Assembly: GCA_020637335.1 (NCBI GenBank) | Contig: JACJWC010000015.1 | Coordinates: forward strand, 76,179 to 140,178 | Reading direction: 5' to 3' | Length of the DNA stretch: 64,000 bases | DNA from: Acidobacteriota bacterium | GTDB taxonomy: Bacteria; Acidobacteriota; Holophagae; Acanthopleuribacterales; Acanthopleuribacteraceae | Part shown: positions 8,381 to 17,910 of the stretch, piece after piece | How the letters are laid out: each line of letters opens with the position of its first letter | How positions within the stretch are numbered: position 1 is the first letter of the stretch | Position numbers and translations under genes: made by a program | The notes under the pieces: generated by a model | What the model was told of the DNA's origin: nothing | Databases searched by the model: none | The model's input: only the letters and a program-made list of their open reading frames with translations

Positions 8381-10720
8381 ATGCGGGGTTTTAAGGGGTT
8401 TCTTCTTGTAGGGCTGAGTGCTCTTTTTCTTGTTTATCTCGCCCTTCCTGTCAAAGAGCGCACCCAAGAAATGGCGAAAGAAAATGTATTACTTCCAGAT
8501 GATTATTTTTGGTTGCAGCGATCATGGCCCAATGGCGCCATCAAAAATGATTCACGGCAACAGGCCCTGAATCAAAGGGCCCAATATCCTTCCCAACCCG
8601 GTTTGACTTGGAGTTTTGCTGGTCCAAACAATCTAGGTGGGCGGGTTACCTGCGCAGCCATGGATCCGCGTGGAACTAATGTGATCTATGTAGGTTCCGC
8701 ATCCGGTGGCCTGTTTAAATCCATAGATGGCGGTGCGAGTTGGACGGCTCTCTTGGATGATCTCGATTGTTTAGCGGTTGGCGCTTTGACATTAGATCCG
8801 AACAACCCCGATATCCTCTATGTTGGTATGGGAGAACCAAATGGGGGTGGCGGTTCGGTAGCCTATGGCGGAACTGGGGTTTATAAATCCATTGATGGAG
8901 GAGCCCATTTTGTGTCACTTGGCCTTCAGGATACTTTTTCTATTGGCCGAATTGTCGTGGACCCCAGTGACAGTAATACGCTTTATGTAGCTGCAATGGG
9001 CAGACTTTTTGACATGAATCCAGAGCGTGGTGTTTATCGCAGCCTGGATGCAGGGATTACCTGGCAAAAAGTTCTTTTTATTTCCGAGCAAACAGGATGT
9101 ATCGACCTTTCAATCAATCCGAATAATCCTGACATCATTTTTGCAGCTATGTGGCAGCGCGTTCGGACCATTAGCGAACGAACCTATGGGGGCGAGGAAT
9201 GTGGGCTATATCGCTCCACCAATGGCGGAGACAGTTGGCAGGAACTAACTGGCGGCCTGCCCGGTGGTGCGAATGTTGGCCGAATTGGAGTGGCAGTTGC
9301 CCCGTCCATGCCCAATATTGTTTATGCCATTTATGCAGATGTGGTAGGTAACTTTACGGGGGTCTACCGCAGTGCGGATCATGGAATGAGTTGGAACCGC
9401 ACGAACGATGGCGCCTTATCCAGTCTCTATGGCAGTTATGGCTGGTGGTTTGGAAATATCCGGGTGGACCCTGTAGATTCAGACACGGTCTATGCCCTTG
9501 GGTTATATGTCTATGGCTCCGAAAATGGCGGAGCTTCCTGGTCCTGGCGCAATGGTGGTATGCATGTGGATCAACACGACTTTTGGATTCACCCAAGTCA
9601 GAGCGATCTTTTGTTGGCAGCGAATGATGGCGGCCTCTACCTCTCGGCCAACGGGGGGATTAATTATCAACAATTGCAAAATTTACCGATCACCCAATTC
9701 TACACATCCGCCTTGGATCCCCAATTCCCAGAACGCATCTATGGCGGTGCTCAAGATAATGGCACTTGGCGAACCCTTACTGGCGGTTTAGACGATTGGA
9801 TCAAAATCTATTCGGGCGATGGATTTTATGTGCTTGTAGATCCGATTGATAACAATTTTGTCTATGCAGAGTCTCAATACGGAGGATTGGTCAGATCCAC
9901 GAACGGTGGATTTTCGTTTTCCTCGGCTACCTTTGGGGTGAATTCGTCAGATCGCTTTAATTGGAGTTCCCCGTTGGTAATCGATCCTCAAAACCCTGAA
10001 ACCCTTTATTTTGGCTCGCACCGAATTTATCGCTCAACCAATCGAGCCAGTTCCTGGTCCGTATTAAGTCCCGACCTGACATCTGGCGATGGCGGGGTTA
10101 ATGTGGTTTTTGGCACGATTTCGACCCTTGAAGTTTCTCCTTTGGACTCACAAAGGATTTATGCAGGGACTGATGATGGACACGTTTGGACCACCGCAGA
10201 TGGGGGAGGAACTTGGAATGAAATTACGGGTGATTTGCCCCAGCGGTGGATAACTCGTGTTACGGCATCACCGCACCAAAGTGAGACGGTTTATGTCACA
10301 GTTTCCGGGTTCAGGTGGGACAATTACCTTCCACACGTTTTTCGCTCCTTAAATGCAGGAGGAACCTGGGAAGATATTTCCACCAACCTCCCTGAAGCGC
10401 CCTTGAATGATGTCCTTGAAGATCCATCAAGGGTAGGCGTGCTTTATGTTGCTGGCGATATGGGTGTATTTACAACGGACCAGCCCGGATCCAATTGGCA
10501 ATTGATCGGTGGTGGACTTCCACATGCCCCTGCCATGGACCTCACACTACACGACCCCAGTCGGACCCTTTTGGTCGCTACTTTTGGTCGCGGGATGTGG
10601 ACAATCCCATTGGAACCGCCCTGTTATACACCCGATGATTATTCACAAGCGCTAGCCTCATGGCCCTTAGCTTCGAATATTCCCGACCTGATCAACATCC
10701 TAAATTCCCCATGCCCTTGA
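8381..10720 (+). CDS. Exported BNR/VPS10-type beta-propeller protein
   Basis: A 779-residue protein with an N-terminal signal or anchor helix (about residues 5-23). It is then built from many BNR/Asp-box blades with motifs such as GGLFKSIDGGASW, GVYRSLDAGITW and GLYRSTNGGDSW, as in sortilin/VPS10-like and glycosyl-hydrolase-like propellers. Residues about 60-740 are occupied by two consecutive propeller sets. No catalytic domain is visible, so a scaffold or carbohydrate/protein-binding role is as likely as an enzymatic one. The C-terminal ~40 residues contain a cysteine pair and no sorting motif that I recognise. It stands alone, with about 200 bases upstream that probably hold its promoter. 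Confidence 0.82.
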   Translation: MRGFKGFLLVGLSALFLVYLALPVKERTQEMAKENVLLPDDYFWLQRSWPNGAIKNDSRQQALNQRAQYPSQPGLTWSFAGPNNLGGRVTCAAMDPRGTNVIYVGSASGGLFKSIDGGASWTALLDDLDCLAVGALTLDPNNPDILYVGMGEPNGGGGSVAYGGTGVYKSIDGGAHFVSLGLQDTFSIGRIVVDPSDSNTLYVAAMGRLFDMNPERGVYRSLDAGITWQKVLFISEQTGCIDLSINPNNPDIIFAAMWQRVRTISERTYGGEECGLYRSTNGGDSWQELTGGLPGGANVGRIGVAVAPSMPNIVYAIYADVVGNFTGVYRSADHGMSWNRTNDGALSSLYGSYGWWFGNIRVDPVDSDTVYALGLYVYGSENGGASWSWRNGGMHVDQHDFWIHPSQSDLLLAANDGGLYLSANGGINYQQLQNLPITQFYTSALDPQFPERIYGGAQDNGTWRTLTGGLDDWIKIYSGDGFYVLVDPIDNNFVYAESQYGGLVRSTNGGFSFSSATFGVNSSDRFNWSSPLVIDPQNPETLYFGSHRIYRSTNRASSWSVLSPDLTSGDGGVNVVFGTISTLEVSPLDSQRIYAGTDDGHVWTTADGGGTWNEITGDLPQRWITRVTASPHQSETVYVTVSGFRWDNYLPHVFRSLNAGGTWEDISTNLPEAPLNDVLEDPSRVGVLYVAGDMGVFTTDQPGSNWQLIGGGLPHAPAMDLTLHDPSRTLLVATFGRGMWTIPLEPPCYTPDDYSQALASWPLASNIPDLINILNSPCP

Positions 10721-10871
10721 ACCAAACCGAACGGAATGAGCCATAAGCCGTTGGATGGCGAAAAGATTCAGGTTTGGGGCCATAACTATGAAAAATGATA
10801 CAAAATTTCTCACCTTGTTTCGGTGAACTTGATACGGCGTCTCAATTCGCCTTACAATCACCTGCTGAAGG

Positions 10872-11228
10872 ATGGTGGATTTGAATCCTGGATTGCGGAT
10901 ACTCTTTGTGCTTGGAATTTGCTGGTTCAATGTGGAGCCCTTGATCTCTGCTTCTGTCAGCGATTGTTGCGGCAGCCATGTGGTCCTGGAAGATATCCAT
11001 TTACCGGCCTGTTCGGTCGTTGAAGATAGCAACCACGAACAAGACGAACCGTGTTCCGAAGAGTCCTGTCCGCGTTGCGAAGCCCATTCCTGCATGGCCC
11101 ATTGGGCCGATCTCAACGAAATTGCTGCACCCAGTTTTGGTCAACCTGCAGCAGATCGCCTGCCTGCCTTTGACCTAAAACTTCATACGGGCAAGTTACT
11201 CGATATTTTCCGTCCGCCTCAAACCTGA
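10872..11228 (+). CDS. Small exported Cys/His-rich protein of a metal efflux operon
   Basis: A 118-residue protein not assigned to a named family. It starts with a hydrophobic signal-like segment (RILFVLGICWFNVEPLISA). A mature part follows with closely spaced Cys, His, Glu and Asp (SDCCGSHVV, EQDEPCSEESCPRCEAH), typical of a soft-metal binding patch. It precedes the RND adaptor by 65 bases on the same strand, and the adaptor carries similar Cys motifs. A periplasmic metal chaperone or sensor role is inferred. The start (ATG 10872) lacks a strong ribosome-binding site; TTG at 10881 is an alternative. Confidence 0.6.
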   Translation: MVDLNPGLRILFVLGICWFNVEPLISASVSDCCGSHVVLEDIHLPACSVVEDSNHEQDEPCSEESCPRCEAHSCMAHWADLNEIAAPSFGQPAADRLPAFDLKLHTGKLLDIFRPPQT

Positions 11229-11293
11229 TTCCTCATTTCGACGGCCTTACCGCTTGCCGTTACTTTTGCGGAATAAAAATTTGAGGAGTCCAC

Positions 11294-12697
11294 ATGAAAT
11301 GGACGGTTTTGGGTCTGGCTGCCCTGGCAGCTGTGACCAGCTACGTATTCTGGCCAAAAACGGCCAAAGCTTCGGATTGGTGCAATGAGCATCAGCGTTC
11401 TGAGGCCACTTGCCCGTGGTGTAACACGGCTTATGTCAATGATTTAGGCGCCTGCCCCGAACATGGATGGCCTGAGGCGTTTTGCTTTGCTTGTCATCCA
11501 GATCTAGAAGCTGGGTTCCGCGCGGAAAACGATTGGTGTGGCGAACATGCGGTCCCGGAAAGCCAGTGCCAGTTGTGTGGGGCGCAGGTTCCGGTTCAAG
11601 CGGCAGATATCTTACTGCTTGGTGCACCGCAATGCCCCAGCAGCGGCAAAGTCGTTGTTTTACAATCACCCGAAATTGCCCAACATGTCGGTTTGGAATT
11701 GGTGCCGCTGCAGCAAAATAGCGAAAAGCAAAGGATTCACATTCCTGCTCAAACCCAATTTGACCAAAATCACTACGCCAAGGTGCGGGTGCGGACCGAA
11801 GGGGTATTGGAGCGTTTGTCCGTTGACTTGGGTGATTGGGTCGAAGCGGGCGAAGTTCTGGCCCAATTAGATGTGCGCGAATTATCCGAACTCAAGGCCC
11901 AGTGGCAGCAAAGCCAAGCACAACTCCAATTGGCCCAAACCCGCTTGGCGCAAGACCAACTCCTGGCCAGTCAAGGCCTTTTGGCCGAACGAGAACGTCT
12001 GCAGACCGAATCGGCCTGGAAAGACGCCAAGGCCCAAAACGATGCAGCCTTTGCTGCCTTGCAGAATTTGGGCTTTGATCCGCAATCGGAAGCAGTCTTG
12101 TTATCCGTTAAAGCGCCCATCCGTGGTCAGGTGGTGGCGCGTAATCACGTGCCCGGTGAAACTTTGGAAGAAAACGAAATCCTGCTTGAAATTGCGGATA
12201 CCTCTCGACTTTGGTTGATGTTGGCTATTCCTCAAGATCAGGCCAGCTTGGTCCAAAAGGGCTTGTGGGTTGACTTTCCCGTGGGTGAAACTTCCGTGTT
12301 ACCCCAACGTGGCGCGGTCGAATGGTTGAGTGCCAGCCTGGATCCACACACCCAAACCTTACAAGCACGCGTTTTACTCGACAACCGTTTGGCCCGCTTG
12401 CAAGCCAATCGCTTCGGGCAGGCAGCTGTCTTTTTGGAGCAGGGCGCGAGTTGGCAAGTGCCAAAGGCTGCTGTTCAGTGGGAAGGCTGTTGTCAAATTG
12501 TTTTTGTGGCCGAATCAGCCCAACGGTTCAGACCGGTCAAAGTGAATATCCAACGCGAACTTGAGGACTCTTACCAGGTCGAGGCCGATTTCATGCCCGA
12601 ACACCGCCTGGTCACGACGGGCAGCTTCCTGCTCAAAACCGAGTTGGTCAAGGACAATATCGGGGCCGGTTGCTGTCAAGCGGATGCAGGGCATTAG
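11294..12697 (+). CDS. RND efflux periplasmic adaptor with duplicated Cys-rich N-terminus
   Basis: This is a membrane-fusion (HlyD/CusB-type) subunit that links an inner-membrane RND pump to an outer-membrane channel. After an N-terminal membrane segment (about 4-20) it has two copies of a DWC-x-EH-x4-E-x2-C-x2-C motif (about residues 28-44 and 77-93) with further CxxC pairs between them. This is unusual for the family and suggests metal capture. A lipoyl-like half-motif (LGDWVEAGEVLAQLD), an alpha-helical hairpin (about 195-260) and beta-barrel domains follow. GAGGAG-like sequence in TTTGAGGAGTCCACATG gives a strong ribosome-binding site. The pump gene starts 8 bases after its stop. Confidence 0.88.
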   Translation: MKWTVLGLAALAAVTSYVFWPKTAKASDWCNEHQRSEATCPWCNTAYVNDLGACPEHGWPEAFCFACHPDLEAGFRAENDWCGEHAVPESQCQLCGAQVPVQAADILLLGAPQCPSSGKVVVLQSPEIAQHVGLELVPLQQNSEKQRIHIPAQTQFDQNHYAKVRVRTEGVLERLSVDLGDWVEAGEVLAQLDVRELSELKAQWQQSQAQLQLAQTRLAQDQLLASQGLLAERERLQTESAWKDAKAQNDAAFAALQNLGFDPQSEAVLLSVKAPIRGQVVARNHVPGETLEENEILLEIADTSRLWLMLAIPQDQASLVQKGLWVDFPVGETSVLPQRGAVEWLSASLDPHTQTLQARVLLDNRLARLQANRFGQAAVFLEQGASWQVPKAAVQWEGCCQIVFVAESAQRFRPVKVNIQRELEDSYQVEADFMPEHRLVTTGSFLLKTELVKDNIGAGCCQADAGH

Positions 12698-12705
12698 GAG
12701 CAGGC

Positions 12706-15700
12706 ATGTTGAATCGAATCATCACGTGGTCCTTGGACCACCGACTCGTCGTGCTTGTTCTGACCGGGCTTTTATGCGTGTTCGGTTGGCGTTCAGCTCA
12801 GCAACTCGCTCTTGATGCTTTCCCAGACACCACGCCTGTTCAAGTCCAAATCAATTCAGTCGCCCCAGCCTTGTCCCCGCTCGAAGTGGAACAACAAATC
12901 ACCTTTCCCATCGAACAGAACATTGGCGCATTACCCAAACTCCAGGCCCTGCGATCGGTCTCCAAGTTCGGGCTCTCGCAAATTACCCTGACCTTTGACG
13001 ACGAAATGGACCTGTTCCTGGCGCGTCAAATGGTCATGGAACGCCTGCAATCGGTTCCGCTTCCTGCAGGTGTGAGCCCGGAAATGGGACCAATTTCGAC
13101 GGGACTGGGTGAGGTTTTCCATTATGCCGTCACCAGTAAAGCCGTCGATTTACAAACTTTGACTGAGCTTCAGGATTGGGTTATCAAACCCCAACTCCTC
13201 AGTGTACCCGGCGTGGCTGAAGTCAGTACCTGGGGCGGGGCGCGCAAGCAATACCATGTCCTGATGGATCCCGATAAGATGCGCGCCCGAGGTCTTAGCT
13301 TTGACGACCTTTCCGAAGCGCTTCGCGCCAATAACCTTAGCGTCGGCGGGGGCAACTTGGAGCTGGCCGGCGAACAATTCCTGGTCCAGGGCTTGGCTTT
13401 GGTCAACGGGGTTGATGAGATCGGGTCCATTGCGGTCACCTCCCGGGAAGGGACGGCTATTCGGGTGCGCGATGTGGCAACCGTGGTGGTCGGTCACGAA
13501 ATCCGACGCGGGTCTGTAACCGCCAATGGGGAGGGCGAGTGTGTCCTCGGCTTGGCCTTTATGATGGTCGGCGAGAACAGTCGCTCCGTAACCCATGCAC
13601 TGGCAACCCGATTGACGGAAATTCAGGCCAGTTTGCCAGTAGGCGTGCAGGTCCAAGCCTTGTACCAACGCACTGATCTGGTCGATCAGGTCCTGGAAAC
13701 CGTTAAAACCAACTTGCTGGAAGGCGCCATCTTGGTCGTGGCGATCCTGTTCCTCTTCCTCGGGAATTTGCGTGCAGGTTTAATTGTCGCCAGCGCCATT
13801 CCCATCTCCATGTTATTTGCTGCCAGCGGCATGTTGGAACTGGGCATTGCCGCCAGTTTAATGTCGTTGGGCGCCATCGACTTTGGACTGGTCGTCGATA
13901 GCTCGGTCATCATGGTGGAGAACAGTGTCAGACGTCTCAATCAGGCCGGAACCAACAGCTTAGCCGCCGTTCGCGAGGCAGCCATTGAGGTGCGGAAACC
14001 GACCATGTTTGGCGAACTCATCATCATGGTGGTTTACCTGCCCATCCTGACCTTGCAAGGCGTTGAAGGCAAATTGTTTCGGCCTATGGCCATCACCGTC
14101 ATGCTGGCTCTGCTTGGATCCTTAATTCTCTCGTTAACCGTCATGCCGGTTTTGGTCAGCTTGTTTGTACGGCCTCAGACGAGGCTGCAGGAAGGATGGA
14201 TTTACCCTTGGCTTCGCAAGCTATATCGACCGGTTATTGAGGTCGCCATCCGTAACCGGGTTGCCTTTGTCGGTGTTGGACTTGTTCTCCTCATGGCTGG
14301 CTTAGGTTTGTCGCAACGCTTGGGTTCAGAGTTCATTCCGCGACTCTCTGAAATGGGCGTTGTGATTAATACCGTGCGGCTCTCAGGCGTGGGTTTGACC
14401 GAATCCGTGCGCTATGGCGATCGTTTGGAAGATTTCCTTAAGAAAGAGTTCCCCGACGAGATTCATGATATTTGGACCCGCACGGGAACCGCAGATGTAA
14501 TTACCGATCCCATGGGCATTGAGCTCAGCGATGTGTTCATTACCCTGAACCCGCGAAAACAATGGACACGCGCCAAAACTCAGGATGAACTGGTGGACGC
14601 GATGCGCTTTGCAACAGAATCGTTTCCGGGCACGCGCATGGCCTTTTCACAACCGATTGAGTTGCGTATGAACGAAATGGTTTCCGGTATCCGCAGCGAT
14701 GTGGCGGTCAAAGTCTTTGGTGATGATCTCAATCAACTCCAGGAAATTTCTGAGCAAATCCAGCAGGTTCTGAACCGGGTGCCAGGTGCGGCCGATGTGG
14801 CGGTGGAACAGATTACGGGCCAACGCATGTTGACGATTGAGGTGGATCGTGAGGCGATTGGCCGGTTCGGACTGAGCGCCGAAACCGTGTTGGAGATGGT
14901 CTCCAGCTTGGGCACCTTCAAGGTCGGCGAGGTTCGCGAAGGTCAGCGTCGGTTTGATTTGGTCCTGCGCTGGCACGAACAGGCACGCCTCGACCCGCAT
15001 CACGTTTCCGAACTGCTGATCCCGCTTTCAGATGGTCGGGCGATTCCGTTGCCAGAAGTCGCTGAGATTCGATTGGAGGAAGGGCCCGCCAACATCCAGC
15101 GCGAATGGATGAAGCGTCGGGCAGCCGTCAGTTGTAATGTGGCAGGTCGCGACCTGAGCCGTTTCGTAGCAGAAGCCCAACAGCAAATTGCTGAGGAAGT
15201 GGTGCTGCCGCCCGGTTACTACCTCCAATTTGGCGGGCAATTCGAGCATTTGATCCGTGCCGAGCAGCGGCTTTGGTTTGTCGTCCCGCTGGCCTTGTTG
15301 CTGGTCTTTTTCCTGCTGTACCTCAGCACGCAGGCCTGGTCCGACAGCCTGTTGATCTTCACCGGTGCGCCATTTGCCGCGCTGGGCGGTGTTGTGTTGT
15401 TGTGGGCTCGCGGTTTGCCGTTCACGATTTCTGCGGGGGTTGGCTTTGTTGCCGTGTGTGGCGTCTCTATGCTCAACGGTTTGGTCCTGATATCCGCCTA
15501 TCGACAAAACCTGGAATCCGGAATGGAGCGGTTGGAAGCGATTCGCGAAGCGGCGCTGCGGCGATTGCGACCGGTCCTGATGACGACCCTGGTTGCTGGC
15601 TTGGGTTTCCTGCCGATGGTGCTTAACACGGGCATTGGAGCTGAGGTTCAACGTCCACTTGCGACCGTCGTGCTCGGCGGTGTCTTCAGCGACACCCTGC

Positions 15701-15753
15701 TCACACTGCTCATTCTACCCAGCCTCATGACCTGGCTAAGTGCCAGAAAATAA
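12706..15753 (+). CDS. CusA/CzcA-type heavy-metal RND efflux pump
   Basis: A 1015-residue inner-membrane proton antiporter of the HME-RND class that exports metal cations through a tripartite complex. The sequence shows TM1 (VLVLTGLLCVFGW), the porter domain, and the TM4 relay segment AIDFGLVVDSSVIMVEN with the acidic pair characteristic of metal pumps. A second repeat ends in GVFSDTLLTLLILPSL. ATG 12706 is preferred because GGAG lies just before it; a TTG at 12670 would overlap the adaptor gene. No outer-membrane TolC-like gene follows, so the channel must be encoded elsewhere. Confidence 0.92.
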   Translation: MLNRIITWSLDHRLVVLVLTGLLCVFGWRSAQQLALDAFPDTTPVQVQINSVAPALSPLEVEQQITFPIEQNIGALPKLQALRSVSKFGLSQITLTFDDEMDLFLARQMVMERLQSVPLPAGVSPEMGPISTGLGEVFHYAVTSKAVDLQTLTELQDWVIKPQLLSVPGVAEVSTWGGARKQYHVLMDPDKMRARGLSFDDLSEALRANNLSVGGGNLELAGEQFLVQGLALVNGVDEIGSIAVTSREGTAIRVRDVATVVVGHEIRRGSVTANGEGECVLGLAFMMVGENSRSVTHALATRLTEIQASLPVGVQVQALYQRTDLVDQVLETVKTNLLEGAILVVAILFLFLGNLRAGLIVASAIPISMLFAASGMLELGIAASLMSLGAIDFGLVVDSSVIMVENSVRRLNQAGTNSLAAVREAAIEVRKPTMFGELIIMVVYLPILTLQGVEGKLFRPMAITVMLALLGSLILSLTVMPVLVSLFVRPQTRLQEGWIYPWLRKLYRPVIEVAIRNRVAFVGVGLVLLMAGLGLSQRLGSEFIPRLSEMGVVINTVRLSGVGLTESVRYGDRLEDFLKKEFPDEIHDIWTRTGTADVITDPMGIELSDVFITLNPRKQWTRAKTQDELVDAMRFATESFPGTRMAFSQPIELRMNEMVSGIRSDVAVKVFGDDLNQLQEISEQIQQVLNRVPGAADVAVEQITGQRMLTIEVDREAIGRFGLSAETVLEMVSSLGTFKVGEVREGQRRFDLVLRWHEQARLDPHHVSELLIPLSDGRAIPLPEVAEIRLEEGPANIQREWMKRRAAVSCNVAGRDLSRFVAEAQQQIAEEVVLPPGYYLQFGGQFEHLIRAEQRLWFVVPLALLLVFFLLYLSTQAWSDSLLIFTGAPFAALGGVVLLWARGLPFTISAGVGFVAVCGVSMLNGLVLISAYRQNLESGMERLEAIREAALRRLRPVLMTTLVAGLGFLPMVLNTGIGAEVQRPLATVVLGGVFSDTLLTLLILPSLMTWLSARK

Positions 15754-15760
15754 ACCTGAT

Positions 15761-15781
15761 GGAGCGGGTCGAACCCGCTCC
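15761..15781 (+). terminator. Perfect hairpin after the efflux pump gene
   Basis: GGAGCGGGT-CGA-ACCCGCTCC forms a perfect 9-bp stem with a 3-base loop, 8 bases after the pump stop codon. There is no clear T-run behind it, so termination is plausible but not certain. Downstream to 15991 I see no gene, only short recurring motifs of the ACCCGGTCAG / ACCCGATCGGGT type. Confidence 0.45.
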
Positions 15782-15991
15782 GTTAAAGACAAAACCCGTT
15801 CCGAAATTGTGTCGATCAGACCCAAGGGACAATCAAATTTATTTGCCAAAACGGGGGATTTGGTACCCGGTCAGGTATATTTTTACCGATCAAAACCATT
15901 CTGTACCCGATCGGGTGTGGTGTTTGGTGTTTATGCAAAAACGATCCACGCAATTGGGTCAAAACCCGGGGAATTTGGTTGTGTGACAAAC

Positions 15992-16600
15992 CTACTGTAA
16001 ACGATCCAGCCGAGCCATTATTAACTCGGCCAACTGGCCCTTCAATTCTGGCGAAAGGAAGCTGTTTTGAATTAACTCAAAAAGTGAACTCACAGACGGG
16101 ACCCATCGATTCAAAACCCGCTTCATGCTTGTGTCTGTTAAACCAAATTGACGACCGAAATCGAAAAAATCATTGCGGTTGAGACGCGATTTTTTCCCTC
16201 GAAGTGGCAGGGCACATTCTTCTCGATCATCGGGAAGCAAGAGTTGGGTGCTTAATAAATCATAGGCAGGAGAAAGTTGGGTACTTCCTGCCTGGCTCAG
16301 CAAAGCAAAATTTTTGAGGTGCATGTCCGAATTGCCCGTCAAAAAACTAAAGACCAATTGCTCCCAGAAACGCAGGAGATCATTACCCGCAAAGCTACAA
16401 TGTTTCAAAATCGCCTTGGCAATTCGCTCAGCACTGCTGCGATACTTGTTTTCGGTGAGTTGACCCGTTATCTGAGCCATATCCTCCATGGCGAATTTTT
16501 GTTTGCCCTTCCGATCAAACCTCAGGTTTAAATAGGCCAACTCACCACTCTTAAGGTGAACGAGACCGTGCTCAGCAACGCGAGGAAGCCTGGGGAAAGC
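15992..16600 (-). pseudogene. HipA-type kinase remnant, N-terminus replaced by repeat F
   Basis: The frame encodes the C-terminal catalytic half of a HipA-like Ser/Thr kinase toxin. GNSDMHLKNFAL holds the catalytic Asp and the Asp/His/Lys/Asn set, and SPAYDLLST follows as the metal-binding loop. Everything before VAEHGLVHLKSGELAYL is missing; HipA proteins normally carry a further ~150-200 residues. The open frame continues upstream to 16624, but those first residues (RAPRSFLAFPRLPRV) are translation of family-F repeat and match the same repeat at about 21160-21196. It is therefore a truncated gene joined to a repeat. No HipB-like antitoxin is adjacent. Confidence 0.75.
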
Positions 16601-16795
16601 CAAAAAAGATCTGGGAGCCCGCACGGCCGAAAGAACAGGTGAAGCTTACAGGTCAGAAAAGAGCCCAAGCCCCAGAAAAAAATCCTTTCGCCCACCCGAG
16701 CTCTGCAATCTCGAGGTCATTGGCCCAGAGTTCCGTGCTTCGCTTGCCACCACTGGGCTCAGACCTTTCGCCCTACGGGCTAAGGTCCGCTTAAC
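16588..16795 (-). repeat. Dispersed repeat family F, copy 1
   Basis: Read on the minus strand it is collinear with the copy at 20985-21196. Shared blocks are CCCGTAGGGCGAAAG, CAAGCGAAGC, GGGCGAAAGG, TTCTTTCGGCCG, CGGGCTCCCA and CTTCCTCGCGTT. The last block is fused directly to the HipA remnant. Confidence 0.65.
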
Positions 16796-17081
16796 AACCG
16801 AGTCTCTGAAAAGGGTTTCAGACCTGGATCATTCCGGAAACCTATACCAACGGGACAATTCTGCATGGATATGGCCGTATAACTCGATTTTCGTGTTTTC
16901 TTTGCCTTTCATGACTCGAGAACTTGAATGTCCTACCGTTGGGCCAACCCGCTGACCACAGAATGGAATATTTGGGCAAAAGCCTTGTAAAACCAAGCGG
17001 TTGTTGTTGCCTCTTACCGCTGTTTTTGCAAACCTGAAATGGGTATTGGATTTCCTATGAAGTCAATAAAGGAACAAAAGC
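16625..17081. other. Non-coding stretch upstream of the hydrolase gene
   Basis: It holds most of repeat F copy 1 and then ~280 bases with no gene I can support. The end probably contains the promoter of the alpha/beta hydrolase, but no consensus stands out. Confidence 0.4.
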
Positions 17082-17861
17082 ATGCGGCTTCCACGCAAAT
17101 TTTTGCTGTTTCTGGGGTTGAGTGCCGGGCTTTATGGTTTGGCCTGCTTATGGCTGTATTGGAACCAAAACGCAATGCTTTACCATCCCATGCCCGACCT
17201 TGGGCGCGAACCTGACCAGCGGATTTGGGTCGGTCAGAATCCACGACTCCAAGTTTCGCTGCTGAATCCCGAAAACCAAAAGGTATTGTTCTATTTCGGC
17301 GGCAATGCTGAAGCCGTGAATCAAAACATTGCCCAATTTCGTAGGTTGTTCGCCGAATTTCGGGTCGTGCTGGTCCATTACCGCGGTTATGGCGCAAGCC
17401 AAGGCACACCGAGCGAGGCCGGTTTAAAAGCCGATGCACTTCAGATCTACGATTTTTTAGCGAAAGATGCTACCGACATCCTGGTGATGGGCCGTAGCCT
17501 CGGCTCGGGAATTGCCGTTTATGTGGCCGCTCATCGCCCTGTAAATGGCTTGATTTTGGTGACACCCTACGACAGCATGGCTGAGGTCGCTCGGGGCCAT
17601 TACCCAATTTTTCCAGTTCGCTGGCTCATTCGCGATTCCTACGATTGCCTGCAGGATGCGGCGTTAATTCCAACCGCAACCCTCATCCTTGCCGCCCAAT
17701 TCGACCGGGTGATTCCGATCACCCATGCCCAAAACCTGGCTAGTGCAATGGCTCAGGTCCAATTCGAAAGCCTTGCCGCAGGCCACAATACGGTCCATGT
17801 CGATCCCAATTACGAACCCATGATTCAGACGTTTCTCAAGACCATTACGTCGCACGACTAA
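17082..17861 (+). CDS. Membrane-anchored alpha/beta hydrolase
   Basis: A 259-residue serine hydrolase of the BEM46-like/DUF type with an N-terminal membrane anchor (about residues 7-27). The nucleophile elbow is GRSLGSG (Ser139). Asp208 (AAQFDRVIP) and His235 (AAGHNTVH) complete a catalytic triad, and the oxyanion region YFGGNAE is present. The substrate cannot be told from sequence. It is followed after 49 bases by the beta-CASP nuclease gene, which has its own ribosome-binding site. Confidence 0.88.
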   Translation: MRLPRKFLLFLGLSAGLYGLACLWLYWNQNAMLYHPMPDLGREPDQRIWVGQNPRLQVSLLNPENQKVLFYFGGNAEAVNQNIAQFRRLFAEFRVVLVHYRGYGASQGTPSEAGLKADALQIYDFLAKDATDILVMGRSLGSGIAVYVAAHRPVNGLILVTPYDSMAEVARGHYPIFPVRWLIRDSYDCLQDAALIPTATLILAAQFDRVIPITHAQNLASAMAQVQFESLAAGHNTVHVDPNYEPMIQTFLKTITSHD

Positions 17862-17910
17862 AAAACTGGAACCCACAACCCGAAGCCATTAAGCTGGAGA
17901 GGGGGACAAA

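Noticed and set aside
13150..13668. Minus-strand frames inside the RND pump and oxoprolinase genes
   Set aside because: They lie entirely inside strongly supported genes and have no ribosome-binding site or recognisable domain.
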